From positions 15,943,672-16,007,671 of the forward strand of contig CM046835.1 of NCBI GenBank assembly GCA_025618425.1: a stretch of DNA of 64,000 nucleotides, read 5' to 3'. Of the stretch, positions 10,245 through 21,200 are shown piece after piece (position 1 is the stretch's first letter; each line of letters begins with the position of its first letter). This DNA is from Heliocidaris tuberculata (taxonomy: Eukaryota; Echinodermata; Echinoidea; Camarodonta; Echinometridae). Below the pieces are notes generated by a model. It was given only the letters and a program-made list of their open reading frames with translations, searched no databases and was not told where the DNA came from. Both the position numbers and the translations under genes were made by a program.

Positions 10245-12018
10245 CAGGGGAGGCGGAGCGTCTTTCAAAGTGGGGGGGGGGCACCAACAAAAAGGGGCAC
10301 TTTAGGGGAAAGCGGGGCACCTACAAAGGGTGAAAACAAGGCGGAAAATGCCACGTTGAGACATTAGTATACCGCTACATTCTGATTAATACACTATCGT
10401 ATCGAGGATCATTTTCGACACATTATTGTTTATGTCTTAACATGGTTCTAGATAAAAACTACTTTGCAGTTGAGTATAATGGTCTGATTATTCATTTGCA
10501 AGCGAGCGAGTAAAATATTGAAGATATTTTGAATAGCAGCGATTTTCCTAATATGATAAGAGGGCAATGGTAAATGCGAGCGAGCGTAGCGAGCGAGCTT
10601 TGGAATTTTTAAAGAAAAATTTGTCATCCTTCCTGTTGTGATTTAGGGGCAATGCTCATTCTTGTATAATTTAGGGAATTGTGCCCCTCCTGCTCCCTGC
10701 TCCACTGCCTCTCATTGTGCTGATATAAGTAGGGGAATCTATTATTATGAAGCCTCTCTGATTATTTGGAGCTAGGTATATGGCTCTTTTGTGGACTTTA
10801 GGGCACATCAGAGTATATAGGTACATTATATTAGATATGTATAGGCAGGGCACTTATCAGAAGACAAAAGGGGCACTTATCAAAAGGGAAAATAATACTA
10901 TTAGAAAGAAAATCGGGCACTTAAAAAGGGACATTTATCAGAGGTGAAAAGGGCACTTATAAGGAAAAAAATGCACTATTAGAACGGAAAATTTGGCACC
11001 AATCAGAGGAAAACAGGGACACTTGTCGGATTTCAAAGGGACACTTATCTGAGCTTTAAAAGGGGCACTTATCAGAAGGTGCAAAGGGCACTTATTAGAA
11101 AGAAGAAGGGGCAGTCATACGAAGAAAAAGGGTCACTTATCAGAGGTGAAAAGGGCACTTATAAGAAGGGAAAATTGTACTATTAGAACGGAAAATGGGC
11201 ACTAATCAGACGAAAAACAAAGGCACAGATTTCAAAAGGGGCAAAGTTAAAGGGGGCACCTATCAGAAGGTGAAAAGAGCATTTATCAGAAAGAAGAAGG
11301 GGCGCAGTTTTACGAAGGAAAAGGGGCACTTATCAGAAGTGAAAAAAGGCACTTATCAGAAAAATTTGGCACCAATCAGAGGAAAACAGGGACACTTGTC
11401 GGATTTCAAAGGGACACTTATCTGAGCTTTAAAAGGGGCACTTATCAGAAGGTGCAAAGGGCACTTATTAGAAAGAAGAAGGGGCAGTCATACGAAGAAA
11501 AAGGGTCACTTATCAGAGGTGAAAAGGGCACTTATAAGAAGGGAAAATTGTACTATTAGAACGGAAAATGGGCACTAATCAGACGAAAAACAAAGGCACA
11601 GATTTCAAAAGGGGCAAAGTTAAAGGGGGCACCTATCAGAAGGTGAAAAGAGCATTTATCAGAAAGAAGAAGGGGCGCAGTTTTACGAAGGAAAAGGGGC
11701 ACTTATCAGAAGTGAAAAAAGGCACTTATCAGAAGGAAAAATTGCACTATTAGAACGGGAAATGGGCACTAATTAGACGAAAAAGGGGCAATTATTAGAT
11801 TTCATAAGGGGCAGTAATGTCTGAGGTTAAAGGGGGCACTTATCAGAAGTTAAAAAGGGCACTTATTGGAAAGAAAAAGGGGCACTATGTGAAGAAAAGG
11901 GGGCACTTATCAGCTATGAAAAGGGGCACTTTTCATAGATAAAAAGGGGCACATTTGGGGTACTTGAAAAAAGTGGAGGGGGGCACTGTGCCCCCGGCCC
12001 CCGGGAGCGCAGCCTCTG
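10245..12018. mobile_element. hAT-like non-autonomous element carrying a minisatellite, 1774 bp
   Basis: The left end is CAGGGGAGGCGGAGCGTC and the right end, reversed, is CAGAGGCTGCGCTCCC. The flanks are CACCTTCC (10237-10244) and CACCTTTC (12019-12026), a 7/8 match of hAT target-duplication length. After the left end come CTTTCAAAGTGGGGGGG, a roughly 300-bp spacer with two GAGCGAGC sites (10498-10512 and a 23-bp palindrome at 10576-10598), then an array of units like AAAAGGGGCACTTATCAGAA, each about 25-35 bp. The right end carries GGGGTACTTGAAAAAAGTGG and GCACTGTGCCCCC. Frames at 11195 and 11568 are only the array read as protein. No transposase is present. Related copies are at 27275 and 49198. 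Confidence 0.85.
10988..11733. repeat. Exact 373-bp tandem duplication inside the hAT-like array
   Basis: 10988-11360 and 11361-11733 are identical by eye, base for base, both starting AAAATTTGGCACCAATCAGA and ending GGCACTTATCAGA. Each copy holds about a dozen diverged minisatellite units, so the duplication is a recent step on an old array, or an assembly artefact. Confidence 0.9.
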
Positions 12019-12520
12019 CACCTTTCTATTCTGCTTACTGCCATTCCAAACACTTCATTCACATTACTGATGATACTGATGATACTGTAACTGATATATA
12101 TACATGATTTCCAATTTCTTTGCATTTCACACTTGCATATATCGCGAAAAACATGGAGCCGAAAATAATTTAGCTTTGGAAAGTTGTCAAATTGCCAAAA
12201 ACCAACGTGAGGCAAACAATATGCTCTATTATAAAAGTGTCAATAGTTTCAGTTGCCTTAATAGTCTACGACTGTCAGTATCTTAACAATGCTTACATGG
12301 ACAGTCTTATGCCTTATGATTGATTACTATTTTGTTATAGTATTTCTGGTCTAATTATTTTCTTTAAAAACCGGATATCTTTCTCTTTTTTTGACACGTC
12401 ATCTTGTTTATATTTTCCTTGCTTATTACCAAAGTATTGCATTTCATAATACAAGATTTCTTGAGCAATATGAATTAACATATGCAAGGAGACTTTTCCA
12501 AACCAAGTTTTGCCTGAGGT
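12019..12520. other. AT-rich spacer, no gene supported
   Basis: Only short chance frames and a few TGATACTGATGATACTG repeats (12070-12090) are visible. Confidence 0.55.
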
Positions 12521-12521
12521 A

Positions 12522-12718
12522 TACTCTAAAAAGAAGAGTGATTTTTTACTCTGTCTTCACTCCCCCAGAAGTCGCGTCAGTGATCGCTTGTTTAGGAGTG
12601 AATATCGAGTGAATATCGAGTGCTCGAGTGCTAAAGGAAAAGAGCGATTTTTCACTCTATTATCACTTTTTTCACTCCCTGGGGAGTGAAGGAAGCAATC
12701 ACTCAATTTTTTTTTATA
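12522..12718. mobile_element. Small foldback element with GAGTGA/CACTC motifs
   Basis: Near the left edge is AGAGTGATTTTTTACTCTG and then TTCACTCCCCC. The right edge, reversed, reads TTGAGTGATTGCTTCCTTCA and CTCCCC. GAGTG or CACTC occurs more than a dozen times in under 200 bp, in both orientations. The end points are approximate. Confidence 0.55.
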
Positions 12719-12719
12719 G

Positions 12720-14127
12720 AAAGAATCACATACACTTGTCATGATATAAATGCAAATTTCAACCAAACGTATCTTGTACCATTTGCATTTGTATTCTGTG
12801 ATGACTTGACTTTGCTATTGACCTACAAAAGTGTTGTATAAACCTTTAACAAACTCTGTGATCCTTCACTGGAATAACGGAAAGGTAGCATGTATATCAA
12901 CAATATGTCATAGAGCACCAATGTGAGATGACTTTGTGAATTATAGCTGAGATCAAAATAAAAACATTCTTTGAGGTAAGGTTAGTAAATAATAAGTGAG
13001 GTTTTAAAGAAACATTATTTCCATCTATGACCGTTTGGTGACCTTTTAATCCACCTTGGTCTTGATATGTCGTAGCCTTCAATCAAGTAAACCTACACGA
13101 GGCAACATGATGTTTCTAACAATAGATGACGTTTAAAACGATTCATAACACTATGCAGCTTTACGAAACCATCGACTTTCTTTAGAATTCTTTTGAACAT
13201 GCTTCAATGCCAAACTAAGGAGATGTACCAAGTTAAATGGCTACAGGCTGTATTAACAACTATACGGTAAACATACCATCGGCATTGCCCTTTTCACTAT
13301 AGTACAGCGTTACCCAGGCTCCACATCATAGTAGTTGTTAATAGCATTTTTTTTTTTGGGGGGGGGGGGGTTATCATATCAACTGAATAATAATCATAGC
13401 GTGCATTTGAAAATATAATGAATATATTTTACATGATTAATTTAATAATGATGCTTTACAATATTTGGAATAAATATATAGCTATGGAATAATAATACGA
13501 CTGCTTTTTTCAAACGAAATCGAATAATATACAAACTCTATTGCCCTTCTCATGTGAAATGTTGTAAGTGCTTTGTTTGTTTGGGGTTTTTTTTTCTCCA
13601 ATTCATGCTTTTATAAAGTTCACAAACTTGGCAGGGATATGTTTCAGAGAATTATAACCTATTTCTCCTGTGTATTTGACTCCATTCCATTCCACCTTGC
13701 TCTATTTTGGAGTCTGATTTCATATGATTATTTTACATTATTCATGGTAGCTTTTTTGTTGTTGTTGCAATATTATTGAAATCCCCAGAGTATTGCAAGT
13801 GGGAATGAGACTTTACTATGCTTCTTTGATCGTGCTGACACATTTTTGGCAACTTGCCAATTGCATTTAAGGGACCAATTATTGTATTGTCTGTATTGTA
13901 TGTGTGTTATTCACTGTTTCTCCTTCGTATGTTGCTTTTCCACATAACTGAAAATGATAATGATGACGATGATAACAATAATTTTTTCACTCTGAACAGT
14001 GCATACCTAATTTCCACGTTTTTTGCAAGGTTGCATTAACATGCGTTCGAGAGAATACAACAATGTTCACAAACTTGGCCATGTTATAGTTTTACAATCC
14101 AAACGGTGAAGTCACACATCAACAAAA
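12720..14127. other. AT-rich stretch with one short hairpin, no gene supported
   Basis: The one structured piece is a 93-bp inverted repeat at 13251-13343 (TATTAACAACTA and TAGTTGTTAATA). A T9/G12 junction sits at 13350-13370. Frames here are short and hydrophobic/AT-biased, with no domain. Confidence 0.5.
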
Positions 14128-14314
14128 AACACGATAAAAACTATTTTCGAAAAATCAACTGAAGGCAATTTCAATAGTCCTGTCTATCACCTTTAGAAAT
14201 GTGCGCACATTACAATGACGTATTACATAATCCGAACCTGATTTCTATGGGAAGTACAATAGGCCTTTGAAATTGCCCTTGAGTTTATTTTTCGAAAGTA
14301 GTTTTTATCGTGTT
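14128..14314 (+). mobile_element. 187-bp MITE, copy 1 (ACACGATAAAAACTA ends)
   Basis: The ends are perfect short inverted repeats (AACACGATAAAAACTA and TAGTTTTTATCGTGTT), extended by TTTCGAAAAAT(C/A)AACT. A second copy of exactly the same length lies reversed at 38838-39024 and differs at only about a dozen positions. Equal length and high identity show a family of defined boundaries. No ORF; the target duplication is not clear. Confidence 0.85.
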
Positions 14315-15158
14315 AAAAACAAATCTTTTTCAATGAAATGGATTTAAAGTACAATCATTTTAGAGAAAATCTATTCAAAGAACGACTGTCACTTGTAGTA
14401 TGTTTTGCAAATCGAAATTGACATTAAAAATTTCTGCCTTTGACCCTCGGTTAACCGTTGAAACTCCTAAGCCCCTACTGGTCTTTTAATAATCCTGCAG
14501 AAGTGGAACATATTCGAGTCCCCTCTTCTGTATATAATGGCTCTAGATGAAGTCCGTTATATCTCATGATTTTACACAAACTAAATATTTTTAAGGATTT
14601 GAATGGATTTTGACAAGATACAACCGAATGTTGTTTCGAAGATTTTCTCTGCTGCATCTGTGACCCTTTCGTGACCTTTCTAGTGAACTTGTTCTTGTCG
14701 CCAAAGCCAAGACTACAATATCTCCGCCATAATGGCTATGACAATGGATGAAGTTTAAACCCATTCTTAAACGATAGCTTTTCTAATCTATGCTGGAATT
14801 TGAAGGGGTCCAGAAAGCAAACTAAGAGGATTACTATGTTTCAAGTTTAAAAGCATCTTTACACATAGTTCTACCAGGAAAGTGTTCTACAGCGGTAAAC
14901 AGTTACATTTAAGTCCAATCAATGGGCCCTAGGAACTTTGGCCCATGCTTTTCTTTTCATCATCGTTGGGCATGAGCTCTCTTACTCCGGAATTAATTTG
15001 TGTACTAAGTCGGAAAAGCTCTTCTTCCATGCGGGACCCCGCTTAATCCGATTTTGAAAGGATCTCGTTCAAAAGAAATGGACAAAATGGTGAAAATGGC
15101 GTCTTATATACCTAACCCAAGTTTTAGGCTTTACAATAAGCAAGACTTAACTGTAAAC
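14315..15158. other. Non-coding spacer
   Basis: No exon, RNA gene or transposon end is supported. Short frames only. Confidence 0.5.
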
Positions 15159-15223
15159 CATAGGCGGATCCAGGGGGGGGTCGCGGGGGTCCGGACCCCC
15201 CCCCCCCCCCCCCTTTTTGGCGC

Positions 15224-15262
<39 letters not shown>

Positions 15263-15305
15263 GGCGCCGTCTTTCTTGGCGTTTTTTTTTTTTTTTTTTT
15301 TTACC
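15159..15305. repeat. hAT-like left end, homopolymer-rich
   Basis: CATAGGCGGATCCAGGGGGG resembles the ends of the hAT-like MITEs. It is followed by C(20), T runs of about 37 and 20, and two GGCGYGTTTTT/GGCGTTTTT repeats. No matching right end or target duplication is found, so this is a fragment. Homopolymer lengths may be unreliable. Confidence 0.5.
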
Positions 15306-15454
15306 CCCAAGAAATTCTGCCGACCTGATCATGCAAGATACTGCGTAGGCCCTATTCATTACCCATTGTTTCATTCTCCGTCGCAAAGTAGGCCTAAGTA
15401 CTGTACTGCCATTCCAGATCAGATATGCGGCGCGGCACGCATAGGTTTATGCAT

Positions 15455-15820
15455 GCGACTTTTGATCGTACGTACGCTGTCTTGTATGGCAAGCCATCGG
15501 GGTCTACTTACGTCTACTCACCACGCGTACTTGATTTTCGATACACGTACCTATATTGACCAATCAGAAGCCAGTATTCAGTACGCGTACTGTTTTTGGT
15601 CATCACGTCACGTGTGTTTAAGGGTACGTGTACTTTACTTTTACAGACGTTCCTGACCCCTCCGGCCATAGGTGGCCAAAGGGTTCAGAAGCGTCAGCTA
15701 CTGTAACGTGTGCTTTGTCATTTAGGTAACGTGTACCTTGACTAGTCATTACGTGACGTCTATACAATTACGTGTGCTCTGGTCGTTACGTGACGTCAGC
15801 TAAAAGTTAGTCTATTTCCA

Positions 15821-15858
<38 letters not shown>
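15455..15858 (+). repeat. ACGTGACGT-rich dispersed repeat, copy 1, ending in poly-T
   Basis: After TGGCAAGCCATCGGGGTCTA (from 15487) come many ACGT palindromic words: TACGTACG, CACGTCACGTG, GTACGTGTAC, AACGTGTACC, TTACGTGACGTC (twice). It ends with TTTCCAGG followed by about 34 T. The reverse complement of 29363-29605 has the same order: the TGGCAAGCCATCGGGGTCTA landmark, ACGT words, TTCCAGG, then poly-T. It is therefore a repeat family, not a local promoter cluster. Confidence 0.75.
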
Positions 15859-15860
<2 letters not shown>

Positions 15861-16077
15861 GAAAGCAACCCATGTGCGTTAATAATATTGATTAATAAGG
15901 GAAGTATAGGGCTTGGCAAGGGCTCAGGGTGTTTAATATATTTCTGTTGGTGACTGATTATTAAGTCGTCCTATAAATTTTTAGAGTAGTAGTAGTAGGC
16001 CTAGACTCTTTTTAGCAAACTAACAAAAATCAAAGTAAAGTATAAACCGTGCGGAGTTGGTTTATTATTGTCATTAC

Positions 16078-16215
16078 TACTACTACTACTACTCATTTTT
16101 ATTTCATTATTATGATTGCTACTATCATAATTATCATCATCATTATCATTATTATCATTATTATTATTATTATTATTATTACTATTATTATTATCATTAT
16201 TATTAATATTGTTTT
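16078..16215. repeat. (ACT)n and (ATT)n trinucleotide tract
   Basis: ACTACTACT passes into imperfect TTATTATCATTATTATT repeats. The Ile/Asn frames across it are artefacts. Confidence 0.95.
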
Positions 16216-16259
16216 TATTATCGTCATAAAAATTTGTCATAATGAAATTAATGTATAAA

Positions 16260-17640
16260 GTTTATTCATAAATACCATGTAATGAGCGGAGGAAAGAGAA
16301 ACGAGTTGATGATTTAGATTAGGAGAACTCCCCACATGTACAGCTCATGTTTACTATATATAGTCAAAGCTATACAGTGCATTCAAAGTATACAAACTTC
16401 TACTACATGACCACTGGAAGGCCGCCTGTTAACCCAAGGATTAACCAGCTGATATCCAGTGCATAAGGGATACTGATACATAAATGGGGAGATGGCTTGC
16501 CTATATCCTTGCTATAACCAGGGAATCCTAGTTACATTAATACATTCCCATGCTATAACCAAGGAGTTATCTGCTATAATAATTGAAACGAGACATCCTC
16601 GTCCTCCTCCCCCCTCCCCGGCGAAAAAAAATGTGAACCCCCTCCCCCCCCCCCCCCCCAAAAAAAAAAGAAGAAGAAGAAGAAGAAGAAGAAAAAGTAG
16701 TGTAAAATAATGATGAGTAAATGATAAAACAAACGGTTTGTTTTCTTAATAATTAAAGAAAAAAAAATCTTCTTCATCGGTTGTTACACTCCTTGGCATT
16801 ATATACTTGAACTTTGAAAAATCATAGAAGATTTGTAATCCATGTGGAGGCAGAGCTAGATTCCACTAAATTTCGTCATAGGGCCTATACTAAGGCCGGG
16901 GGGGGGGGGAATGTATCGGCTGTCAATGTTACATATTCTAGTCGCAAAGGCGTTAGTGAAAAGACTGTTGATAAATTCAATGTATTCATTAAAACTATTA
17001 TTTTTTTTAAAGACTGAATGTTCGTACGTTATACAGGGAGGGGGCGGGGGGGTGTGACTGTTGGAACAAGAACACACGCAAACAATTGTATGCCTATTAT
17101 AAATAAAGAGAGATCATTTTGTCCATGAAGCAGTCTAAATCAGATAAATTAAAGGACAATTTTATCACAGGATTGGCAATTGACAGGAGGGGCATTTGTT
17201 CCTCAGAAAATTTTCTTTTGTCACAGCAAGGACACTTTTCTTGATTTCGGAACTCGGCACAGGGCCCATCGAGCCCCTTGCCGAACCCCGGCTCCGCCGC
17301 CATGGTAATGTACATATTATGTTCAATCAGTTGATGTTTAAATTATCATCAGCATCGATTCTCCTTCTCCCCTATATAGAAGAGATCAAGCCTCTGTCCC
17401 ACAAAATCGTGGCCTCGCATGTCATGGCATGTAGACTGAGTTTCTATAGTACGCAATGATAAGTACTTCATCTATTGAAAACATTTAATTTTTTTTCAAT
17501 GTTGCCATACTGCAAAATTATGGTCTTGTGTGTGTTTTGGAGGGGGCAAAACTATTTTGTAGCCCACTAAAACTTCTGCCCCCTCCCTTTTACGCCACCG
17601 GGTTTCTATCAAAAAAGGCACTGTTTCCAGTGCTGTTTCA
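16260..17640. other. Non-coding stretch with homopolymers and (AAG)n
   Basis: It holds C(17)/A(10) and (GAA)n at 16640-16695, and G runs at 16897 and 17039. A GC-richer patch at 17250-17310 (minus-strand frame 17097-17315) has no recognisable domain. No gene is supported. Confidence 0.5.
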
Positions 17641-17669
17641 TTACCAGTGTTTTATGTAACGGAGCGTGG

Positions 17670-17745
17670 GAACCATGACTTGTGAGAAAATTTTGGTTTT
17701 GGTATGGTGAAATTTTGCCTCTTTATTTTAGAGCACTAATTTTTT
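17670..17745. repeat. Dispersed repeat shared with 28619-28675
   Basis: GTGAGAAAATTTTGGTTTT, then a TGAAATTTTGC-like word and TTTTAGAGCACTAAT, occurs here and, with small differences, at 28619-28675, right beside a hAT-like MITE. The extent of the family is unknown. Confidence 0.55.
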
Positions 17746-17997
17746 TTTTATCGCGATACAGAAAAATTTATTGTCATGGGGGGGGGGACCAATAAAAGAG
17801 GAAAGTGCCCCCCCCCCCCAGCCCCACGCGGCCGCCCGGAGACATACAGGAAAATAAGAGGGAGCTTATAGCTACCTAGTAAGATTATTGATATTTTGGG
17901 TTGTTGAACTCCATAAAACTTTGTACTTTTTACCACTATGGAAAGCTTATTCATTGTTTACTGCGAATTATTAAGTGCAATATAGGTTCATGTTTCG

Positions 17998-18002
17998 CTA
18001 AG
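17998..18002. other. 5-bp target duplication CTAAG, left of the Ty3/gypsy element
   Basis: CTAAG directly precedes the 5' LTR and recurs at 23583-23587 directly after the 3' LTR. A 5-bp duplication is usual for Ty3/gypsy integrases. Confidence 0.9.
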
Positions 18003-18196
18003 TGTAGTGACCTGTATGTTTGTAATGCATAGCATGTTGCACTCACTTTAAAGGTCACGGTGAAACTAGGTCACTCGACACATGTGACCGAGAGATCGGG
18101 GTACATAGTAATAAACGTGAGTTGAAGTTTATTTCACCTTGTCCGAAATGTGTCCTATTTTGAAGTGATCATCTGTGTAGGACTACAGATGTGATA
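18003..18196 (+). repeat. 5' LTR, 194 bp
   Basis: It starts TGTAGTGACC and ends CAGATGTGATA. It appears identical to 23389-23582 over all 194 bases. AATAAA at 18110-18115 is a candidate poly-A signal (23496-23501 in the 3' copy). The LTR is short for a gypsy element. The 3' terminus TA instead of the usual CA is fixed by the target duplication and is mildly unusual. Confidence 0.96.
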
Positions 18197-18197
18197 T

Positions 18198-18210
18198 TGG
18201 CGACGAGGAT
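18198..18210 (+). promoter_or_regulatory. Primer binding site complementary to tRNA-Ser 3' end
   Basis: TGGCGACGAGGAT begins one base after the LTR. Its complement is ATCCTCGTCGCCA, which fits the CCA-tailed acceptor end of animal tRNA-Ser(GCT) as I know it. This is where minus-strand DNA synthesis would start. Confidence 0.85.
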
Positions 18211-18250
18211 AAACGTCATGGGACTTTTGTAAATCTGTTTGAGACGGGAA

Positions 18251-21200
18251 ATGGCGTTTGGAGGCGCAGATATCAAGGGACTTTGTCAGTTTGATTCGAC
18301 CGGAGATGCCAGTGTTGTGAGTGAACGATGGCAGCGCTGGTATGAGGAGTTTGACGCTTACGCGGATAGCCTCGGTGTGTTTGTCGACGGGGCAGACCGG
18401 GCGCAGCTGACTCGACGGAGAGCTTTGCTGATGTACTCAGCTGGGCCGGCTGTACGGGAGGTTTTCAAGACCCTTGAGGATACTGGCACCAAGGCTGATT
18501 ATACAAAGGCTGTGAACGCTTTGGAGAAGCACTTTGTGGTGCAGTCTAATTCAACCTTTCAACGCCATGTTTTCAGGCAGATTACCCAGCAGACAGATGA
18601 GACTATTTCGCAGATGGTTACACGGCTTAGGAAAGCAGCGGAAGGTTGTGCCTTCGGAGCTGATTTAGAGAATCAGATCCGTGATCAGGTCGTCCAAGGG
18701 TTGCGGTCACCTGGACTGCGAAGGAAGCTTTTGGAAAAGGGTGCTGCACTCACCCTGACAGAAACCCTGGCAACCTCAGCATCATTTGAGGCCGTGGAGG
18801 CCATGGACTCTCAGTTTCGGAAGCTGTCATCATCATCATCAGTGGACAGGTCTCCTAGCTCCCAGGTCCATAAGGTCAGTACCGATACCCGTGAATGTTT
18901 TAACTGTGGTAGAACTGGACATGGTTATAAGGATTCTACATGTCCAGCCAAGGGACAGGTATGCCGCACGTGTGGGAAAAAGGGACACTTTGCCACAAAG
19001 TGCAGGTCAGCGTCCAAGCCAAAGGCAGGTTCAGGGAAGAAGGTACAGAAAACTGGACCAAAACCAAAAAAGAAGGGGAGGAAACATGTGAGGCAGGTTG
19101 AACATGAAGACAGCGACAGTGCTGATGCCTCAGAGTATGCTTTTTCCATCAATGGGAAGAAGAATGCTAGATGTGAGATTGAGATTGGAGGTGTGTCGGT
19201 AGACATAATTGTTGATTCTGGCAGTGACACAAACATTATCGACAAGAGGCTATGGGAGGAGATGAAGGAAAGGAAAATTGTATGCTCATCCAGGAAATGC
19301 GGAAAGAAGATTTATACATATACATCCAAAACTCCTCTTGAGACGATTGGAACCTTTACGGCTGAAGTCAAGGCAGCAGCGAAGTCGGTAGTGGCAGAGT
19401 TTGTTGTGATAAAAGAACAGGGAGAACCGTTGCTTAGTAGAGATACAGCAGAAAAGTTGGGCATATTGCACATTGGTCCTGTAAGAGACCAGGTTCATGC
19501 TGTGAAGGACAGTTACAGTGACTTGAAGAATGAATTCTCTTCAGTATTTAGTGGCTTTGGCAAATTGAAGGGAAGATCAGTTAAGCTGAACATCAATGAG
19601 CAAGTCACGCCTAAAGCTCAACCGGTTCGGAGGACCCCCTTTGGTCTCCGGAAAAAGGTGGAACAGAAGATTGAGGAACTTATTCAGTTGGACATTATTG
19701 AACCGGTAGAAGGACCTACTCTCTGGGTGAGTCCTGTAGTGATAATCCCTAAAGCCAATGGAGAGATCAGATTGTGCGTGGATATGAGGGAAGCGAACCA
19801 GGCTGTTGTCCGCGAGAGACATCCTATCCCGACAATCGATGACATACTCCATGAGTTATCGACTAGTAGAGTATTCTCCAAGCTGGATTTGAAATGGGGC
19901 TTCCACCAGCTCGAGATAGAACCAGAGTCCAGGAAGATAACAACTTTCGTCACACACTGTGGACTTTACAGATACAAGAGATTGTTATTCGGAGTGAATG
20001 CTGCACCAGAGATATATCAGCATGAGATCCACAAGGTGATCCAAGGGATTCCAGGAACAGCAAATATCTCAGATGATATCATTGTTCACGGAGCAACTCG
20101 TGAAGAGCATGATGAGAGACTAAGACAGACATTGACTCGTCTCAGAGAGGCAGGATTGACAGTCAACCCTGATAAGTGTTTGTTGGGTGTCACAGAAATG
20201 GTGTTCATGGGACACAAGCTCACAAACAATGGCATGAATCCAGCCGACAAGAAGATTGAAGCTGTCAAACAAGTCCGAGAACCAGAGAGTGCCACAGAAG
20301 TCAGGAGCTTCCTAGGTTTGGTGAACTTTTGTGGAAGATTTATACCAGACCTAGCTACCATTGCAGAGCCACTCCGCAGGCTGACCAGAAAGAATACCCA
20401 TTTCGTGTTTGGTCCAGAACAGAAGGCAGCATTCCAGACATTGAAGGAACGGTTGATGGGTGCACACACATTGGGGTACTTTGATCCTAGTGCACCTACT
20501 CAAGTTGTTACTGACGCTAGTCCAGTGGGTTTAGGCGCAGTTCTCATTCAGAAGCAGGGAGACAAGTCACGTGTGATTGCGTATGCCAGCAAGGCGCTGA
20601 CTGATGTTGAAAGGCGCTATTCCCAGACAGAGAAAGAAGCATTAGGGCTTGTCTGGGCCTGTGAGCACTTCCATGCCTATCTCTATGGGATAGAATTTGA
20701 ACTTCTAACTGATCATAGACCTCTAGAGACAATCTATGGACCGAGGTCTAAGCCCTGTGCACGAATCGAGAGATGGGTCCTGAGACTGCAGCAGTATCAA
20801 TATAGGGTCAAGTACATACCAGGACGAAGCAACATCGCTGACTCGCTCTCAAGGTTGCTCAAGATGGAAACATCTTCGTCATCAACGCTGAGCAGTGAAG
20901 CGGAGACTTATGTGCGTTTTGTTGCTGTCAACGCTACTCCAAGGGCTGTGATGACTCGGGAGATCGAAGAAGAGTCAGATGCTGATCCAGATCTCCAGGA
21001 TGTTAGAGAGAGGATCAAGACTGGAGACTGGGGGAAAAGCAAAACAACGTATGCAGCAATACGAGATGAACTGTGCATCATTGGGAAATGTGTGCTGAGG
21101 GGTAACAGGATTGTTATTCCAGAGAAGCTGAGGCCGAGGATGGTAGCCTTAGCCCATGAGGGACATCTAGGTTGTGTGGGGACTAAGCAAAACCTTCGCA

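Noticed and set aside
11195..11753. Two lysine/glycine-rich frames of 76 and 61 codons with identical starts
   Set aside because: They are the minisatellite of the hAT-like element read as protein; the identity comes from the 373-bp duplication.
10860..11900. Array resembling CRISPR direct repeats
   Set aside because: Units vary in length and sequence, spacers are not unique, the DNA is clearly animal, and the array lies within a transposon with its own ends.
17097..17315. Minus-strand frame with a CPCC pair
   Set aside because: A short frame in GC-richer repeat-like DNA; one cysteine pair is not enough to call a zinc-binding protein.
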